This document shows positions 36,828-47,894 of a stretch of 64,000 bases of DNA, piece by piece. The notes under the pieces are model-generated. The model searched no databases. It saw only the letters and a list, made by a program, of their open reading frames with translations, and was not told the DNA's origin. The DNA lies in the NCBI RefSeq assembly GCF_000600005.1, contig NZ_CP007446.1, positions 1,824,894 through 1,888,893 on the forward strand, written 5' to 3'. Each line of letters opens with the position of its first letter. Within the stretch, counting starts at the first letter, position 1. This DNA is from Snodgrassella alvi wkB2 (GTDB taxonomy: Bacteria; Pseudomonadota; Gammaproteobacteria; Burkholderiales; Neisseriaceae). Made by a program: the position numbers and the translations under genes.

Positions 36828-37604
36828 TCAATCCAGATTTGCTTCATACTGATCCGCCACTTCAGATGCATTTACTGTTCTGGTACTTGCAGCTGAATTA
36901 GCCTTATTTTTGTACCGTAACGCAAAACCATCCGGATAACGCAAATCTATATAATCGATATTACTGGCCTGTTTCTGTAAAACCTGTAGCCATGCCCAGA
37001 CAAAATGAGCCAAACGCTGTTCTACCTTTTCCCGCCCCAGTTTCAGGGTAATTCCGTTGCTTAAGGTCAGCTGCCAGGCAGAACGATTACTTAACTGCAA
37101 CTGCTGAATATGCAGACCTGTTGATTGCAACAAATTTTCGAATGTTAACAAATGTACGGTCATGTAGCGAGCAGAACCGCTGCTTCCAACAAATACCGGC
37201 AGCTGCTCATGAACTACTGCATTAAATATCTGTCCGTCAGTATCCACCAGCTGCTGGTCATTCCAGCGTGCAACAGGGTCCCGTTCCCTGATATCAAGCT
37301 GTACCGTATCCGGCCAGATTCGTTTTACCTGTACTTTATATACCCAGGGTAGTTTAGCCAGTGCAGATTGTGCCGCACTCACATCTGCAGTAAAAATATT
37401 ACCCTGCAAATACTGTCTGCTGATTTGTTCAATTTCGGCCGACTGCAAATGCTTCAACGGATGTATTACCTGAATTTGCCGGACCGGAAAATATGGTGAA
37501 TGCACCAGCCAGGATCCGCCTGCTGCCAGCAGGCAGAACAATACACATATATATAACCACCGGTAAAGCCGTTTTAAGGCTTGTGCATTATCCCAAAGTC
37601 GCAT
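36828..37604 (-). CDS. ftsQ: cell-division protein FtsQ
   Basis: A bitopic division protein of 258 residues. There is a short cytoplasmic basic segment, one TM helix at about 14-33, and a POTRA domain beginning FPVRQIQVIHPLKHL. The periplasmic beta domain follows, with WVYKVQVKRIWPDTVQLDIRERDPVARW. It links the early ring to FtsB/FtsL. Its start overlaps the end of ddlB by 17 nt, so the two are probably translationally coupled. Confidence 0.93.
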   Translation of the reverse strand: MRLWDNAQALKRLYRWLYICVLFCLLAAGGSWLVHSPYFPVRQIQVIHPLKHLQSAEIEQISRQYLQGNIFTADVSAAQSALAKLPWVYKVQVKRIWPDTVQLDIRERDPVARWNDQQLVDTDGQIFNAVVHEQLPVFVGSSGSARYMTVHLLTFENLLQSTGLHIQQLQLSNRSAWQLTLSNGITLKLGREKVEQRLAHFVWAWLQVLQKQASNIDYIDLRYPDGFALRYKNKANSAASTRTVNASEVADQYEANLD

Positions 37605-38499
37605 GACTTAAAATTTCAACACACAAATCTTCAAAACTCAAGCCAATTTCACGTGCAGCTTTAGGCACCAGACTGTGTCCGGTCATACCGGGTACAGTAT
37701 TAACTTCCAGAATATAGATTGTACCGTCCGCATCACGCAGAAAATCTACTCGCCCCCATCCGCGACCACCCAATGCTTTAAAAGCACGGGCTGTCAAATC
37801 ACGCATATACTGCTCATCCGCAGGTGTCAGATCAGCCGGACACAGATACTCGGTATCATCGCGGTGGTATTTAGCTTCATAATCATAAAATTCTGTTGCC
37901 GGAACGATGCGAATACTGGGCAATACCTGTTCACCAAGAATACCACATGTATATTCACCACCTTCGATTGCCCGTTCAGCCAGAATTTCACCATGGTACT
38001 GTTTCAGTTGCTGATAAACTTGTGCCAGCTCACCAGTCTGCCTGATTTTCACCACACCCACACTACTGCCTTCTGCTGCCGGCTTAACAAATAAAGGTAA
38101 ACCCAATTCTTCTTCTACCGCAGCAAAATCACTATCGTCATGCAACACAATAAATGGTACGCAAGGCAAACCAACTCCCTGCCAGACCAGACGACTACGG
38201 AATTTATCCATACCCAGCGCACTGGCCGCAACTCCGCAACCGGTGTAAGGAATACCAAATGCTTCCAATGCCCCCTGTACAACTCCGTCTTCTCCATAAG
38301 AGCCATGCAGAATATTAAAAGCCCGGTCAAAGCCGGCACTGACCAGTTCAGACAATGGCCGCTCAGACGGATCAAATGCATGTGCATCTATACCTCGGCT
38401 TTTCAATGCAGTAAGAATTGATGCACCACTAGCCAGTGAGACTTTACGCTCACTGGAGAAACCGCCCATCAGTACGGCAACTTTACCAAAATCACTCAT
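37588..38499 (-). CDS. ddlB: D-alanine--D-alanine ligase
   Basis: An ATP-grasp ligase that makes D-Ala-D-Ala for the peptidoglycan stem peptide. The 303 residues show VLMGGFSSERKVSLASG at the N-terminus, then HGSYGEDGVVQGALEAFGIPYTG, the ATP loop VKPAAEGSSVGVVK, and the Mg-binding ILEVNTVPGMTGHSLVPKAA. All active-site segments look intact. It lies between murC and ftsQ, its usual dcw place. Confidence 0.97.
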   Translation of the reverse strand: MSDFGKVAVLMGGFSSERKVSLASGASILTALKSRGIDAHAFDPSERPLSELVSAGFDRAFNILHGSYGEDGVVQGALEAFGIPYTGCGVAASALGMDKFRSRLVWQGVGLPCVPFIVLHDDSDFAAVEEELGLPLFVKPAAEGSSVGVVKIRQTGELAQVYQQLKQYHGEILAERAIEGGEYTCGILGEQVLPSIRIVPATEFYDYEAKYHRDDTEYLCPADLTPADEQYMRDLTARAFKALGGRGWGRVDFLRDADGTIYILEVNTVPGMTGHSLVPKAAREIGLSFEDLCVEILSHATLG

Positions 38500-38564
38500 T
38501 GTTTGTCATTAATCCTGTTTTTCTTTTAATAAGAACAGTATGTGAAATAATTAAACTGTAGTCA

Positions 38565-39977
38565 TTATACTGCAGCAGACATTCCGGTAAGCATAGCAGG
38601 TACTTTGTTAATACTGCCGGCACCCATATTGAGCAAAACATCACCATCTTGCAAGACATTTAATAACGTGGGCGCCATTTCGTCTACGTTTGCCACATAA
38701 ATCGGCTCAACTTTACCCAGCACTCTGATCGCACGCATTAATGCCTTACTGTCAGCAGCCACAATCGGGTCTTCACCAGCAGAATATACTTCCGTTAAAA
38801 CCACGCCATCAGCTTTACTCAAAACTTGAACAAAATCTTCAAACAAGTCCCGTGTACGTGTATACCGGTGTGGCTGGAATGCTACGACCAGACGACGCTG
38901 AGGGTAGGCACCTCGTGCAGCAGCTATGGTTGCAGACATTTCAACAGGATGATGACCATAATCATCAATCAGTAACGCTTCGCCACCATTCGGTAATGCA
39001 ATCTCACCGTATTGCTGAAAACGGCGACCCACACCTGCAAAACTTTCCAGCCCAAGCTGAATTGCCGGTACTGAGACACCAATCTCCAGTGCAATCCCGA
39101 TGACAGCCAGTGCATTCAGAACATTATGCCGCCCTGGCATATTGACCGTCACACTAAACGGTTTTATGCCTTTTTTACGCGTATGGACATCAAAATGCAT
39201 TTGTGCACCATCGGCAACAATATTAGTTGCATATAAATCAGCACCTTCATCCAAACCATAGGTAACAAAAGGTTTCTGAATCAACGGTAAAATCTGGCGC
39301 ACATGCTCACTGTCAATACATAAAAAGGCTTTGCCGTAAAACGGCATGCGATGCACAAAATCCACAAACGCCTGATGTAGTTTTTCTACATCATGATCAT
39401 ATGTATCCATATGATCGGTATCAATATTGGTAACAACCGTAAATAAAGGTGTCAGATACAGAAACGAAGCATCTGATTCATCTGCTTCAGCAACAATATA
39501 TTCACCTTTACCCAGCTTGGCATTGGTTCCGGCTGCAGTTAACCGACCACCAATAACAAAAGTCGGATCCAGCCCCGCTGCTGCCAGTACAGAAGCAGTT
39601 AAACTGGTTGTTGTGGTTTTACCATGTGTACCGGCAATGGCAATACCGCGACCAAAGCGCATGATTTCAGCCAGCATCATGGCTCGCGGAATTACCGGAA
39701 TTTTTTGTTCTTGCGCCGCTACCACTTCCGGATTATCTTTTTTAACGGCTGTTGATGTCACTACTACATCTGCACCAGTAATATTTTCAGCACTGTGTCC
39801 AGAACAAATATGTACCCCGATTGCCCGTAAATGCCGGGTTGCGGCATTATCAGCCAAATCAGATCCACTTATCTGATAACCTTCATTATGTAAAACTTCT
39901 GCAATACCGCACATACCGGTTCCGCCAATCCCTACAAAATGAATATGGCGGATACGGTCTTTCATGTTTTCTTTCAT
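38565..39977 (-). CDS. murC: UDP-N-acetylmuramate--L-alanine ligase
   Basis: MurC adds L-Ala to UDP-MurNAc. The N-terminal Rossmann motif is [19 protein letters not shown], the ATP loop [12 protein letters not shown] near 120, and the central domain has EADESDASF and [11 protein letters not shown]. The C-terminal domain has DDYGHHPVE and [13 protein letters not shown]. Two starts are possible: ATG 39977 (470 residues) or ATG 39965 (466), the latter matching Neisseria homologues better. The gap to murG upstream is 78 nt. Confidence 0.97.
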   Translation of the reverse strand: MKENMKDRIRHIHFVGIGGTGMCGIAEVLHNEGYQISGSDLADNAATRHLRAIGVHICSGHSAENITGADVVVTSTAVKKDNPEVVAAQEQKIPVIPRAMMLAEIMRFGRGIAIAGTHGKTTTTSLTASVLAAAGLDPTFVIGGRLTAAGTNAKLGKGEYIVAEADESDASFLYLTPLFTVVTNIDTDHMDTYDHDVEKLHQAFVDFVHRMPFYGKAFLCIDSEHVRQILPLIQKPFVTYGLDEGADLYATNIVADGAQMHFDVHTRKKGIKPFSVTVNMPGRHNVLNALAVIGIALEIGVSVPAIQLGLESFAGVGRRFQQYGEIALPNGGEALLIDDYGHHPVEMSATIAAARGAYPQRRLVVAFQPHRYTRTRDLFEDFVQVLSKADGVVLTEVYSAGEDPIVAADSKALMRAIRVLGKVEPIYVANVDEMAPTLLNVLQDGDVLLNMGAGSINKVPAMLTGMSAAV

Positions 39978-40055
39978 ACTTTATAACTTTTCCTGCCAGT
40001 CTGAATTGTGATTGATAGCTCGAGTCTGCAACAATTCATCCGGCTCAATCAAAAT

Positions 40056-41123
40056 TTAACGGATACTCGCTAGCGCTGCTGCCGCAACCTTAGCCGCACT
40101 GTCAGGCTGAGCCAGCGCACGTGCTTTAATCGCCATGTCTAAACAGCGTTCGCGCGATAAATCGGCCAGCGTAGCCATTAATGTCTGCGTATTCAGATTC
40201 GTCTGTGGTAATAATATTGCCGCACCATCTTTAACCATAAACTGTGCATTAGCTGTCTGATGGTCATCTACCGCATGCGGATAAGGCACCAGAATTGCCC
40301 CGACTCCGGCAGCGGTTAATTCAGCAATTGTCAGTGCACCGGCCCGGCAAATCACCAAATCGGCGTTACGATAGGCTGATACCATATCTGTGATAAATTC
40401 AACACATTGCGCCTCTACTGCGCACTGAGCATAATTCTGCTCTAACTGTGCCAGTTTATTTCGTCCGGACTGATGCAGCAGTCGCGGACGCTGTTCAGCA
40501 GGTAACAAAGCCACAGCCTGCGGCACAATCTGATTTAATACATCAGCGCCCAGACTTCCGCCAACTACCAGAATATTCAGCTCACCATTTCTACCGTTAA
40601 AGCGCTGTTGCGGTAGTGGTAATGCAGCAATATCAGCACGTACCGGATTACCTACCAGTCCGTTTTCATTTGCGAATACTTGTGGAAATGCATACATTAC
40701 CTGATTGGCAAAATGAGCCAGCACTTTATTAGATAAACCAGCAATCGCATTCTGTTCATGGACAATCAAGGGTAAACCGCATAGCTTTGCGGCTATACCG
40801 CCCGGAAAAGTAACAAAACCACCAAAACCGATGACTGCATCTACCTGATGCCTGCGAATAATTTGACGTGCTGCCGCAATGGTATTTAATAAGGTAAAAG
40901 GTAGCATTAGCTTACGCTTTAGCCCGTTACCGCGTATTCCTTTGATTGCCAGGGTTTCCAGTGGTATGTCGTACTGCGGAACCAGACGGGTTTCCATTGC
41001 CCCGTCACTACCCAGCCAGATAATACGATGACCCTGTGCCTGTAATGCCTGAGCAACTGCAAGCGCAGGAAAAATATGTCCGCCCGTTCCGCCGGCCATG
41101 ACCATGAAAGTTTTTACACTCAT
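40056..41123 (-). CDS. murG: lipid II-forming GlcNAc transferase MurG
   Basis: A GT28 glycosyltransferase that adds GlcNAc to lipid I on the inner face of the membrane. The 355 residues have the first G-loop MAGGTGGHIFPALAVA, a GFGGFVTFPG segment, the donor-site VVGGSLGADVLNQ, and CRAGALTIAELTAAGVGAILVPYPHAVDDHQTANA. A GGGAAAATA site precedes the ATG. It lies between ftsW and murC. Confidence 0.97.
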   Translation of the reverse strand: MSVKTFMVMAGGTGGHIFPALAVAQALQAQGHRIIWLGSDGAMETRLVPQYDIPLETLAIKGIRGNGLKRKLMLPFTLLNTIAAARQIIRRHQVDAVIGFGGFVTFPGGIAAKLCGLPLIVHEQNAIAGLSNKVLAHFANQVMYAFPQVFANENGLVGNPVRADIAALPLPQQRFNGRNGELNILVVGGSLGADVLNQIVPQAVALLPAEQRPRLLHQSGRNKLAQLEQNYAQCAVEAQCVEFITDMVSAYRNADLVICRAGALTIAELTAAGVGAILVPYPHAVDDHQTANAQFMVKDGAAILLPQTNLNTQTLMATLADLSRERCLDMAIKARALAQPDSAAKVAAAALASIR

Positions 41124-41160
41124 TATTTTCCCGTCAAAACTATCAGAGTTCTGTGATTAT

Positions 41161-42315
41161 TTATACTTTGAATCCACGCATCACACGCCGGTTCTCATAA
41201 TCCACTCGCAACAGCAAACCCACACTGATTAAAATAATCATAACAGCTGAACCACCATATGACAGTAAAGGCAGAGTCAGCCCTTTAGTCGGTAACAGGC
41301 CAATATTCACACCAATATTAAAAAAGCTTTGAATACCCAGCCAGATACCAATACCCTTGGCGACGAAAGAGCCATAAAACAACTCTAAATCTCGAGCCTG
41401 TTTACCAATGGAAAAAGCACGGACTACCAGCCAGATATAACAAAACATTAATACCAGAATACCGACAAAACCGAATTCTTCTCCAATGACCGCAAGAATG
41501 AAATCCGTATGAGCCTCAGGTAAATAAAAACGTTTTTCCAGACTGGCTCCCAGTCCGACACCAAACCAGCCGCCGCGCCCGATTGCCATTAATGAATGCG
41601 TAAGCTGATAACCTTTACCCAGGGGATCTGCCCACGGATCAAGAAAACCGGCTACACGTGCCATACGGTAAGGCTCAAACAGCACCAGCATAACCATGGC
41701 CAGCAAACCAAAACCTACTACAGCCATAAACCAGCGAAACGGTAAACCAGCCAGAAAAAGCAAGCCTACCGCAATAACAGAAACCACTACAAATGAACCA
41801 AAATCCGGTTCCAGCATAATCAGCCCGAGACCAAGTCCTACCGGAATACCTGCAAACCAGACTTTTTTGAATTCTTTCAAGATTTCAGCACGTCTGGTAA
41901 AAAAACTGGATAAATACAAAATTATCGCCAGTTTAAAAACTTCGGTAGGCTGGATATTAACCATCCCTACATTAATCCAACGTTTGGCACCGTTAATTTC
42001 TCTACCCATTACCAGCACCAGAATCAACAGCACGATACTGAGCAGCAACACCAGTGGTGTCAGCTTTTTCCATGTTCGCAAAGGAATACGTGCAGCCACA
42101 CAACCAAGTACGCCGCCGCACAATAGAAAAATAGCCTGACGAATCAGATAAAAATAAGTACTGCCGCCATCATGCTTTGCATACGCAACTGAGGCCGAGT
42201 AAACCATGATCAGACTGAAGCTGGCCATCAATACCACCATCCATAACAGTGACTGATCAAAAGTATATCCGCGTCGCAATAGCTTGCGATCCAGCAGACG
42301 TGATTCAGTAATCAT
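41161..42315 (-). CDS. ftsW: septal peptidoglycan glycosyltransferase FtsW
   Basis: A SEDS-family polymerase that works with the class B penicillin-binding protein FtsI at the septum. The 384 residues form about ten TM helices. SEDS landmarks are [30 protein letters not shown] with the catalytic Asp, the loop [21 protein letters not shown], and the C-terminal [20 protein letters not shown]. The ATG overlaps the murD stop by 4 nt. Confidence 0.97.
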   Translation of the reverse strand: MITESRLLDRKLLRRGYTFDQSLLWMVVLMASFSLIMVYSASVAYAKHDGGSTYFYLIRQAIFLLCGGVLGCVAARIPLRTWKKLTPLVLLLSIVLLILVLVMGREINGAKRWINVGMVNIQPTEVFKLAIILYLSSFFTRRAEILKEFKKVWFAGIPVGLGLGLIMLEPDFGSFVVVSVIAVGLLFLAGLPFRWFMAVVGFGLLAMVMLVLFEPYRMARVAGFLDPWADPLGKGYQLTHSLMAIGRGGWFGVGLGASLEKRFYLPEAHTDFILAVIGEEFGFVGILVLMFCYIWLVVRAFSIGKQARDLELFYGSFVAKGIGIWLGIQSFFNIGVNIGLLPTKGLTLPLLSYGGSAVMIILISVGLLLRVDYENRRVMRGFKV

Positions 42316-43661
42316 GCTGCGCTACCCTGCAATTGACGGACGCTGGCAATAAATACCTCACTGCGATGTGCATAACCCTTAAACATATCATAGCTGGCAC
42401 AAGCCGGACTAAGCAGCACAATATCTCCCGGATGAGCCAGTTCAAAAGCACGTTCAGTAGCGTGCGGCAAATCGTCATAGTACTCTATCGGATAGGAGGC
42501 TTGTCCGAGAACTGCACCAAGCTGATGACCATCCACACCAATCAGTAAAACTGCACGTGCCTTATCCTGTAATGCAGCCTGCAACGGAGTAAAATCCTGA
42601 CCTTTACCCTGTCCGCCCGCAATCAGCACAATAGGTTTATCCAACCCGAGCAATGCAGCACAGGTAGCACCAACATTAGTACCTTTGGAATCATCAATAA
42701 ATGTCACACCTTTCACTTCGGCTACTTTTTCCACACGATGCGGTAAACCTTTGAAAGTGGGCACATATTGAAGCAATTGTGCACGCGGCAAGCCAATGGC
42801 TTCACATAAAGCAAATGCAGCCAAAACATTGGCCGCATTATGTGTACCCTGTAAAGACAGAGCATCACAAGCCAGCAATGGTTCATTACCGGCACACAGC
42901 ATATCTTTATTCAACCAGAAATCAGTATTATGCTGTAAAGAAAACCATTTCACCGGCCGGTTATTCCGTACCATAGCACGACAAAAAACATCATCGGCAT
43001 TTAACACTTGTATGGCCTGGCCACGAAAAATCCGGTCTTTGCTATGCGCATAATCCAGAAAATCATCATAGCGATCCAGATGGTCTTCTGATAGATTCAG
43101 CACTGTGGCAGCAGTCGCATTCAGGCAGGGGGTAGTCTCCAGCTGAAAACTCGATAATTCCAGAACCCAGACATCTGCTGCTTTACCTGCGCGCTCCAGA
43201 TAGGCTTCAAGTACTGGGGTGCCAATATTACCTGCCACCACTGTATCAAGTCCGCATTGCGCACATAAAAAACCCACCAGACTGGTAGTAGTGGTTTTAC
43301 CGTTTGAACCGGTAATTGCAATAATTTTACTGTTACTGCTTTCAAGTAAATCAGCCAGAATAGCCACATCACCCAGTACGACACCGCCGGCACGTTTAAA
43401 ATCAACAATAGCAGGCTGACGCTGACTGATTCCCGGGCTTAAAGCCAGAATATCAAACTGGTGCTGTTCAAACACTGTTGCCAGCTCTCCGGTATATACG
43501 GCAACCTGATGACGCCCAGTTAAAGACTGCAATTGTTCTGCATCAGGCTGGGCATCATAAATAGCTACATCAGCACCTGCCTGAGTTAAAAACTCCAGCA
43601 TTGAAATTCCGGTACGCCCCAGCCCTGCAACTAAAACCTTTTGATTACGCCAGTCAATCAT
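42312..43661 (-). CDS. murD: UDP-N-acetylmuramoylalanine--D-glutamate ligase
   Basis: MurD adds D-Glu to UDP-MurNAc-L-Ala. The 449 residues show the N-terminal [16 protein letters not shown], the ATP loop [15 protein letters not shown] near 115, [22 protein letters not shown] and a C-terminal [15 protein letters not shown]. The motifs are complete. It sits between mraY (61 nt upstream) and ftsW (overlapping). Confidence 0.97.
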   Translation of the reverse strand: MIDWRNQKVLVAGLGRTGISMLEFLTQAGADVAIYDAQPDAEQLQSLTGRHQVAVYTGELATVFEQHQFDILALSPGISQRQPAIVDFKRAGGVVLGDVAILADLLESSNSKIIAITGSNGKTTTTSLVGFLCAQCGLDTVVAGNIGTPVLEAYLERAGKAADVWVLELSSFQLETTPCLNATAATVLNLSEDHLDRYDDFLDYAHSKDRIFRGQAIQVLNADDVFCRAMVRNNRPVKWFSLQHNTDFWLNKDMLCAGNEPLLACDALSLQGTHNAANVLAAFALCEAIGLPRAQLLQYVPTFKGLPHRVEKVAEVKGVTFIDDSKGTNVGATCAALLGLDKPIVLIAGGQGKGQDFTPLQAALQDKARAVLLIGVDGHQLGAVLGQASYPIEYYDDLPHATERAFELAHPGDIVLLSPACASYDMFKGYAHRSEVFIASVRQLQGSAA

Positions 43662-43722
43662 GGTTAAGTCCTACACTAAATTTAACCCAAATGTATATCG
43701 TCTGATCCTGCTTATCTGACTA

Positions 43723-44808
43723 CTAACGGATTTTCAGGGAAGCTAAACCAACCAGTACCAGAATCATGGTAATAATCCAGAAACGTACTACAACCTGAGT
43801 TTCTTTCCAGCCTTTTTGTTCAAAATGATGATGAATCGGTGCCATCAGAAAAATACGTTTACGCCGTAATTTATATGAACCTACCTGCAGCATGACAGAC
43901 ATTGCCTCAACAACAAATAAGCCGCCCATAATTACCAGCACAATTTCCTGACGCACAATCACAGCTATCGTACCCAAAGCTGCACCTAAAGCCAGTGCAC
44001 CGACATCTCCCATAAATACCTGTGCCGGATAAGCATTAAACCACAGGAATCCTAGACAAGAACCACAAATAGCAGCGCAGAAAATCATAACTTCATTCGC
44101 ACCGGGGACATGCGGCAGCTGCAGATAATGAGCAAATTCAGCATGACCGCTGACATAAGCAAAAATTGACAGACCGGCAGCAACCAGCACAATAGGAAAA
44201 GCAGCCAGCCCGTCCAGTCCGTCAGTCAGATTTACTGCATTAGAAGTACCGACAATGACAAAATAAGTCAGAATAACAAAACCAATGCCACCCAGCGGGT
44301 AAGTAATTTCCTTGAAAAAAGGAACAATAAAAGTATTTGTAGAGCTTAAGTGTGCCACATAAAACAGCACTAGACCGGCTACCAGAGCCACTACAGACTG
44401 CCAGATCATTTTAAATCTGGCTGAAACCCCGTGCGGATCTTTGTAAACTACCTTTTTCCAGTCATCATAAAAACCCAGAGCACCGGTACTCAGCATAACC
44501 AGCAAAAGTATCCAGATATAAATGTTGGCCAGATTAGCCCATAATAATGTGGTAACAGTGATAGCCAGTAAAATAAGTGTACCGCCCATAGTTGGTGTAC
44601 CGGTTTTCACCAGATGGGTTTTGGGACCGTCATCGCGAACAGCCTGCCCTACTTTGAGCTGAGTTAATTTGCGAATCATCCATGGACCGAATGCCAGACT
44701 CAGCCCCATGGAAGTCAGTGCCGCCATTACGGCACGAAAGGTAGTATATTGAAATAAATGGAAACCATTTATCCAATAGTGAAAAATTTCTGCTAACCAC
44801 AACAGCAT
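43723..44808 (-). CDS. mraY: phospho-MurNAc-pentapeptide translocase MraY
   Basis: MraY transfers phospho-MurNAc-pentapeptide from UDP to undecaprenyl phosphate, giving lipid I. It has 361 residues and about ten TM helices. Conserved segments are [29 protein letters not shown] with the DD pair, [10 protein letters not shown], and [11 protein letters not shown], the HHH motif facing the cytoplasm. A GGGA site lies 8 nt before the ATG. It is separated from murF by 150 nt, the largest gap inside the cluster apart from the ends. Confidence 0.97.
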   Translation of the reverse strand: MLLWLAEIFHYWINGFHLFQYTTFRAVMAALTSMGLSLAFGPWMIRKLTQLKVGQAVRDDGPKTHLVKTGTPTMGGTLILLAITVTTLLWANLANIYIWILLLVMLSTGALGFYDDWKKVVYKDPHGVSARFKMIWQSVVALVAGLVLFYVAHLSSTNTFIVPFFKEITYPLGGIGFVILTYFVIVGTSNAVNLTDGLDGLAAFPIVLVAAGLSIFAYVSGHAEFAHYLQLPHVPGANEVMIFCAAICGSCLGFLWFNAYPAQVFMGDVGALALGAALGTIAVIVRQEIVLVIMGGLFVVEAMSVMLQVGSYKLRRKRIFLMAPIHHHFEQKGWKETQVVVRFWIITMILVLVGLASLKIR

Positions 44809-44958
44809 GGTTGTTTTCCCTTGTCACAGCCAAAGCCATAACCGTTATTAAATAATTTATTGCTATATGAATGATGCATAATCATCCAAATAGCCTGAGC
44901 CGGATAAAAACGGCTATTTTAAGTCGTTCAGCACTACTTGACGAGAGTTAGCAATAAT

Positions 44959-46317
44959 TTATTTCTGTGTTATTGCTTGTACTACATCTTCCATATGCAT
45001 AAACCTTGAACCTTTTACCAGAATGGTAGCTGTCTGCTGATCCCATGCACGTAAATCATCAATTAGTTTGTTTCGATTCGTATAAAATGCATCCGGTACA
45101 CCATAAGCTTCTGCTGCAAACCGCGCTTCGTCACCAATAAAAAATGCCGCATCAATACCGCGTGCCCGTATATAAGCACCTACCTCTGCATGCAGAGCAG
45201 AAGCATTATTGCCCAGCTCACCAATAGCACCCATCACAATAATTCGTGGCGCAGGAAAAGCCGCCAAAACATCGACAGCTGCCTTAAATGCATCCGGGTT
45301 AGCATTATAAGTGTCATCAATTACCAGAGCGCCATGCACACTGTGCTTTTGTTGCAATCTGCCTTTAGCATTTTCAAATGATTTCAGTCCCTGTAATGCC
45401 GCTAAGGGCAAACCGGCACCCAGAGCAAGTGCACAGGCGGCCACAGCATTATGTACCATATGCAATCCCGGAACCGGTATTTGTAAATTAACCACCCCTT
45501 GCGGACTGCACAAATCAAAACAGACACTTAATGGCTGCAGTACAATATTGCCGGCATATACATCACCCTGTTCTGTACCAAAGCGGACACATTGCTTACC
45601 TTGCAAAGCTGAAATATAAATATCTGACTGACCATCATCAGTAGGAACAAAACCGGTTCCATTCGCATTCAGCCCCTGATAAATTTCACTTTTAGCACGG
45701 GCAATATCAGCAACATCTGAGAAACCGCAGCCGATATGAGCACGCAGTGCGTTGTTAACCAGAGCATAGTCCGGTTTGGTCAGACCAGTTAAATAACTCA
45801 GTTCTCCGGTATGATTCATACCCATTTCAATCACAGCATAGCGATGCTGCGGCTTTAACTGTAATAATGTCAGCGGTAAACCAATATGATTATTAAAGTT
45901 ACCGGCAGTAGCCAGAACCGCACTAGTACCTGCATGATGCCGCAAAATTGTAGCCAGCATTTCTTTTACCGTGGTTTTACCTGCTGAACCGGTAATACCA
46001 AACACTTGCAATGCCGGATTAACCTGCATTCGCCATGCCTGTGCCAGCTCTCCCAACGCTTTTTCTGTGTCTGCAACTACCAGACATTTCGCCTTATTTT
46101 GCCAGTCTGAGCGACTGACAATACACAACTGAGCTCCCTGAGCGAGCACTTCATCAACAAAATCATGACCATCAAAGCGTTCACCCTTAATGGCTACAAA
46201 TACATCACCCGGCTGAATCTGACGACTATCAATAACTACCCGTGTGACCGGCTGATTATTATCAGGTAACACTTGTCCAAAAGTCTGATAAATAAAATTA
46301 AGATCTAAATTTGACAT
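44959..46317 (-). CDS. murF: UDP-MurNAc-tripeptide--D-alanyl-D-alanine ligase
   Basis: MurF adds the D-Ala-D-Ala dipeptide, finishing the pentapeptide precursor. I choose ATG 46317 (452 residues, MSNLDLNFIYQ); a TTG four codons earlier is an alternative. Motifs are VFGITGSAGKTTVKEMLA, EMGMNHTGELSYLTGL, NALRAHIG and DDTYNANPDAFKAA. It starts 22 nt downstream of the murE stop. Confidence 0.96.
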   Translation of the reverse strand: MSNLDLNFIYQTFGQVLPDNNQPVTRVVIDSRQIQPGDVFVAIKGERFDGHDFVDEVLAQGAQLCIVSRSDWQNKAKCLVVADTEKALGELAQAWRMQVNPALQVFGITGSAGKTTVKEMLATILRHHAGTSAVLATAGNFNNHIGLPLTLLQLKPQHRYAVIEMGMNHTGELSYLTGLTKPDYALVNNALRAHIGCGFSDVADIARAKSEIYQGLNANGTGFVPTDDGQSDIYISALQGKQCVRFGTEQGDVYAGNIVLQPLSVCFDLCSPQGVVNLQIPVPGLHMVHNAVAACALALGAGLPLAALQGLKSFENAKGRLQQKHSVHGALVIDDTYNANPDAFKAAVDVLAAFPAPRIIVMGAIGELGNNASALHAEVGAYIRARGIDAAFFIGDEARFAAEAYGVPDAFYTNRNKLIDDLRAWDQQTATILVKGSRFMHMEDVVQAITQK

Positions 46318-46339
46318 ATTATTAAGCAATTACAAAACT

Positions 46340-47818
46340 TTAGACTCGCTGTTGCAAAGCTGACCGTGCTATTTCAAAGTCTGAAAAATGCTGCTTCTGA
46401 CCACCGATATCCTGATAGGTTTCATGACCTTTTCCTGCAATAAGAACAATATCGTCAACTGCTGCATGATTTACAGCATAATTAATCGCAGATTTGCGGT
46501 CTGCTTCTACCAGCACCGGTTCAGCAACAGCGGGCAAAATATCGTTAATAATTGCCTGCGGATTTTCTGTACGCGGATTATCGCTGGTTACGATAACATA
46601 ATCTGCTCCTGCATCGGCTGCGGCTCCCATTAATGGTCTTTTACCTGCATCACGGTCTCCGCCACAGCCAAAAACACACCACAAATGCGCTCCGTCAGGT
46701 TTAATTTCCTGCAAAGTCGATAATGCTTTTTCCAGTGCATCCGGTGTATGAGCATAATCAACCACCACTAGCGGCTGATTACTTCCCATCAGACAATCCA
46801 TACGTCCGGTAGCAGGATTAATCTGCGACCAGACAGCAATTACCTCATTAAAAGTAAAACCATTAGCACACAATACACCTATACAGGCTGCCAGATTCTG
46901 AGCATTAAACCGACCCAGTAAACGTGTATGTACTACTTCGTTTCCCCACGGCGTACGCAAATGCACCTGCATACCACATGCTGAAGCGTGAAATTGACTA
47001 ATATGAATATCTGCATCAGCATGAAAACCATAAGCCAGTACAGTTAACTGCGGACAATCACGGCATAAATCCTGCCATAACCGATAGCCGAACTCATCAT
47101 CAATATTAATAATGGCGTGTTTCAGCCCCTGCCAGTAAAACAATGAAGCCTTGCAATCACCGTAACTTTGCATGCTATGATGATAATCCAGATGATCCCG
47201 GGTCAGATTGGTAAAAACAGCACTGGTAAAAGGGACACCAACGACACGGCTCTGATCCAGACCATGACTGGACACTTCCATGGCTACGGCTACAGCATTA
47301 TCTTCAGCAAAATCACGTAACCATGTCTGATTGGATACCGCATCCATAGTAGTATTGGTAGTATCTTTCAGCTGTTGCCAGTATCCATTCCCTACCGTAC
47401 CCATAATGGCACATTTTTTGCCAAGAATATCGGAAGCCTGCGCCAGCCATTGTGACACTGACGTTTTACCATTAGTTCCGGTCACTCCCCAGACACTCAG
47501 CTTTCTGCCCGGATAGTCATAACAGGCAGCAGCCACCAGTCCGGCACGCTGACGTAAATCTTTTACAGCCTCATTCGCTACTTTCCAGCCGGTCTGCCAT
47601 ACAAACTGACCATCATCATCCCAGAAAACAAATTCTGCACCATTATCAATAGCAGCCTGTATAAAATCACGACCATCACTATACTCACCCTGACAGGCTA
47701 CAAATACATCTCCGGGCTGTACCTTTCTGCTATCCACCCGCAGTGTACGGCCGGCAATCAACCGGCTTGTTTCAGCACTTAAATGATATTCAGGCAAAAT
47801 TTTTTTCAGGGAAAACAT
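46340..47818 (-). CDS. murE: UDP-MurNAc-L-Ala-D-Glu--meso-diaminopimelate ligase
   Basis: MurE adds the third stem-peptide residue. The DNPR motif (VTSDNPRTENP, near residue 405) indicates meso-diaminopimelate rather than lysine. The ATP loop is VTGTNGKTSVSQWL, and the carbamylated-Lys region and NLTRDHLDYHHSM are present. The 492 residues are normal. It is 76 nt after ftsI. Confidence 0.96.
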   Translation of the reverse strand: MFSLKKILPEYHLSAETSRLIAGRTLRVDSRKVQPGDVFVACQGEYSDGRDFIQAAIDNGAEFVFWDDDGQFVWQTGWKVANEAVKDLRQRAGLVAAACYDYPGRKLSVWGVTGTNGKTSVSQWLAQASDILGKKCAIMGTVGNGYWQQLKDTTNTTMDAVSNQTWLRDFAEDNAVAVAMEVSSHGLDQSRVVGVPFTSAVFTNLTRDHLDYHHSMQSYGDCKASLFYWQGLKHAIINIDDEFGYRLWQDLCRDCPQLTVLAYGFHADADIHISQFHASACGMQVHLRTPWGNEVVHTRLLGRFNAQNLAACIGVLCANGFTFNEVIAVWSQINPATGRMDCLMGSNQPLVVVDYAHTPDALEKALSTLQEIKPDGAHLWCVFGCGGDRDAGKRPLMGAAADAGADYVIVTSDNPRTENPQAIINDILPAVAEPVLVEADRKSAINYAVNHAAVDDIVLIAGKGHETYQDIGGQKQHFSDFEIARSALQQRV

Positions 47819-47894
47819 AATACTGTCGATTCAAACATTTTTATCGGGTACAAACAGACAGACAATCTGTCCAAACACACAGATTGTCTTCAGA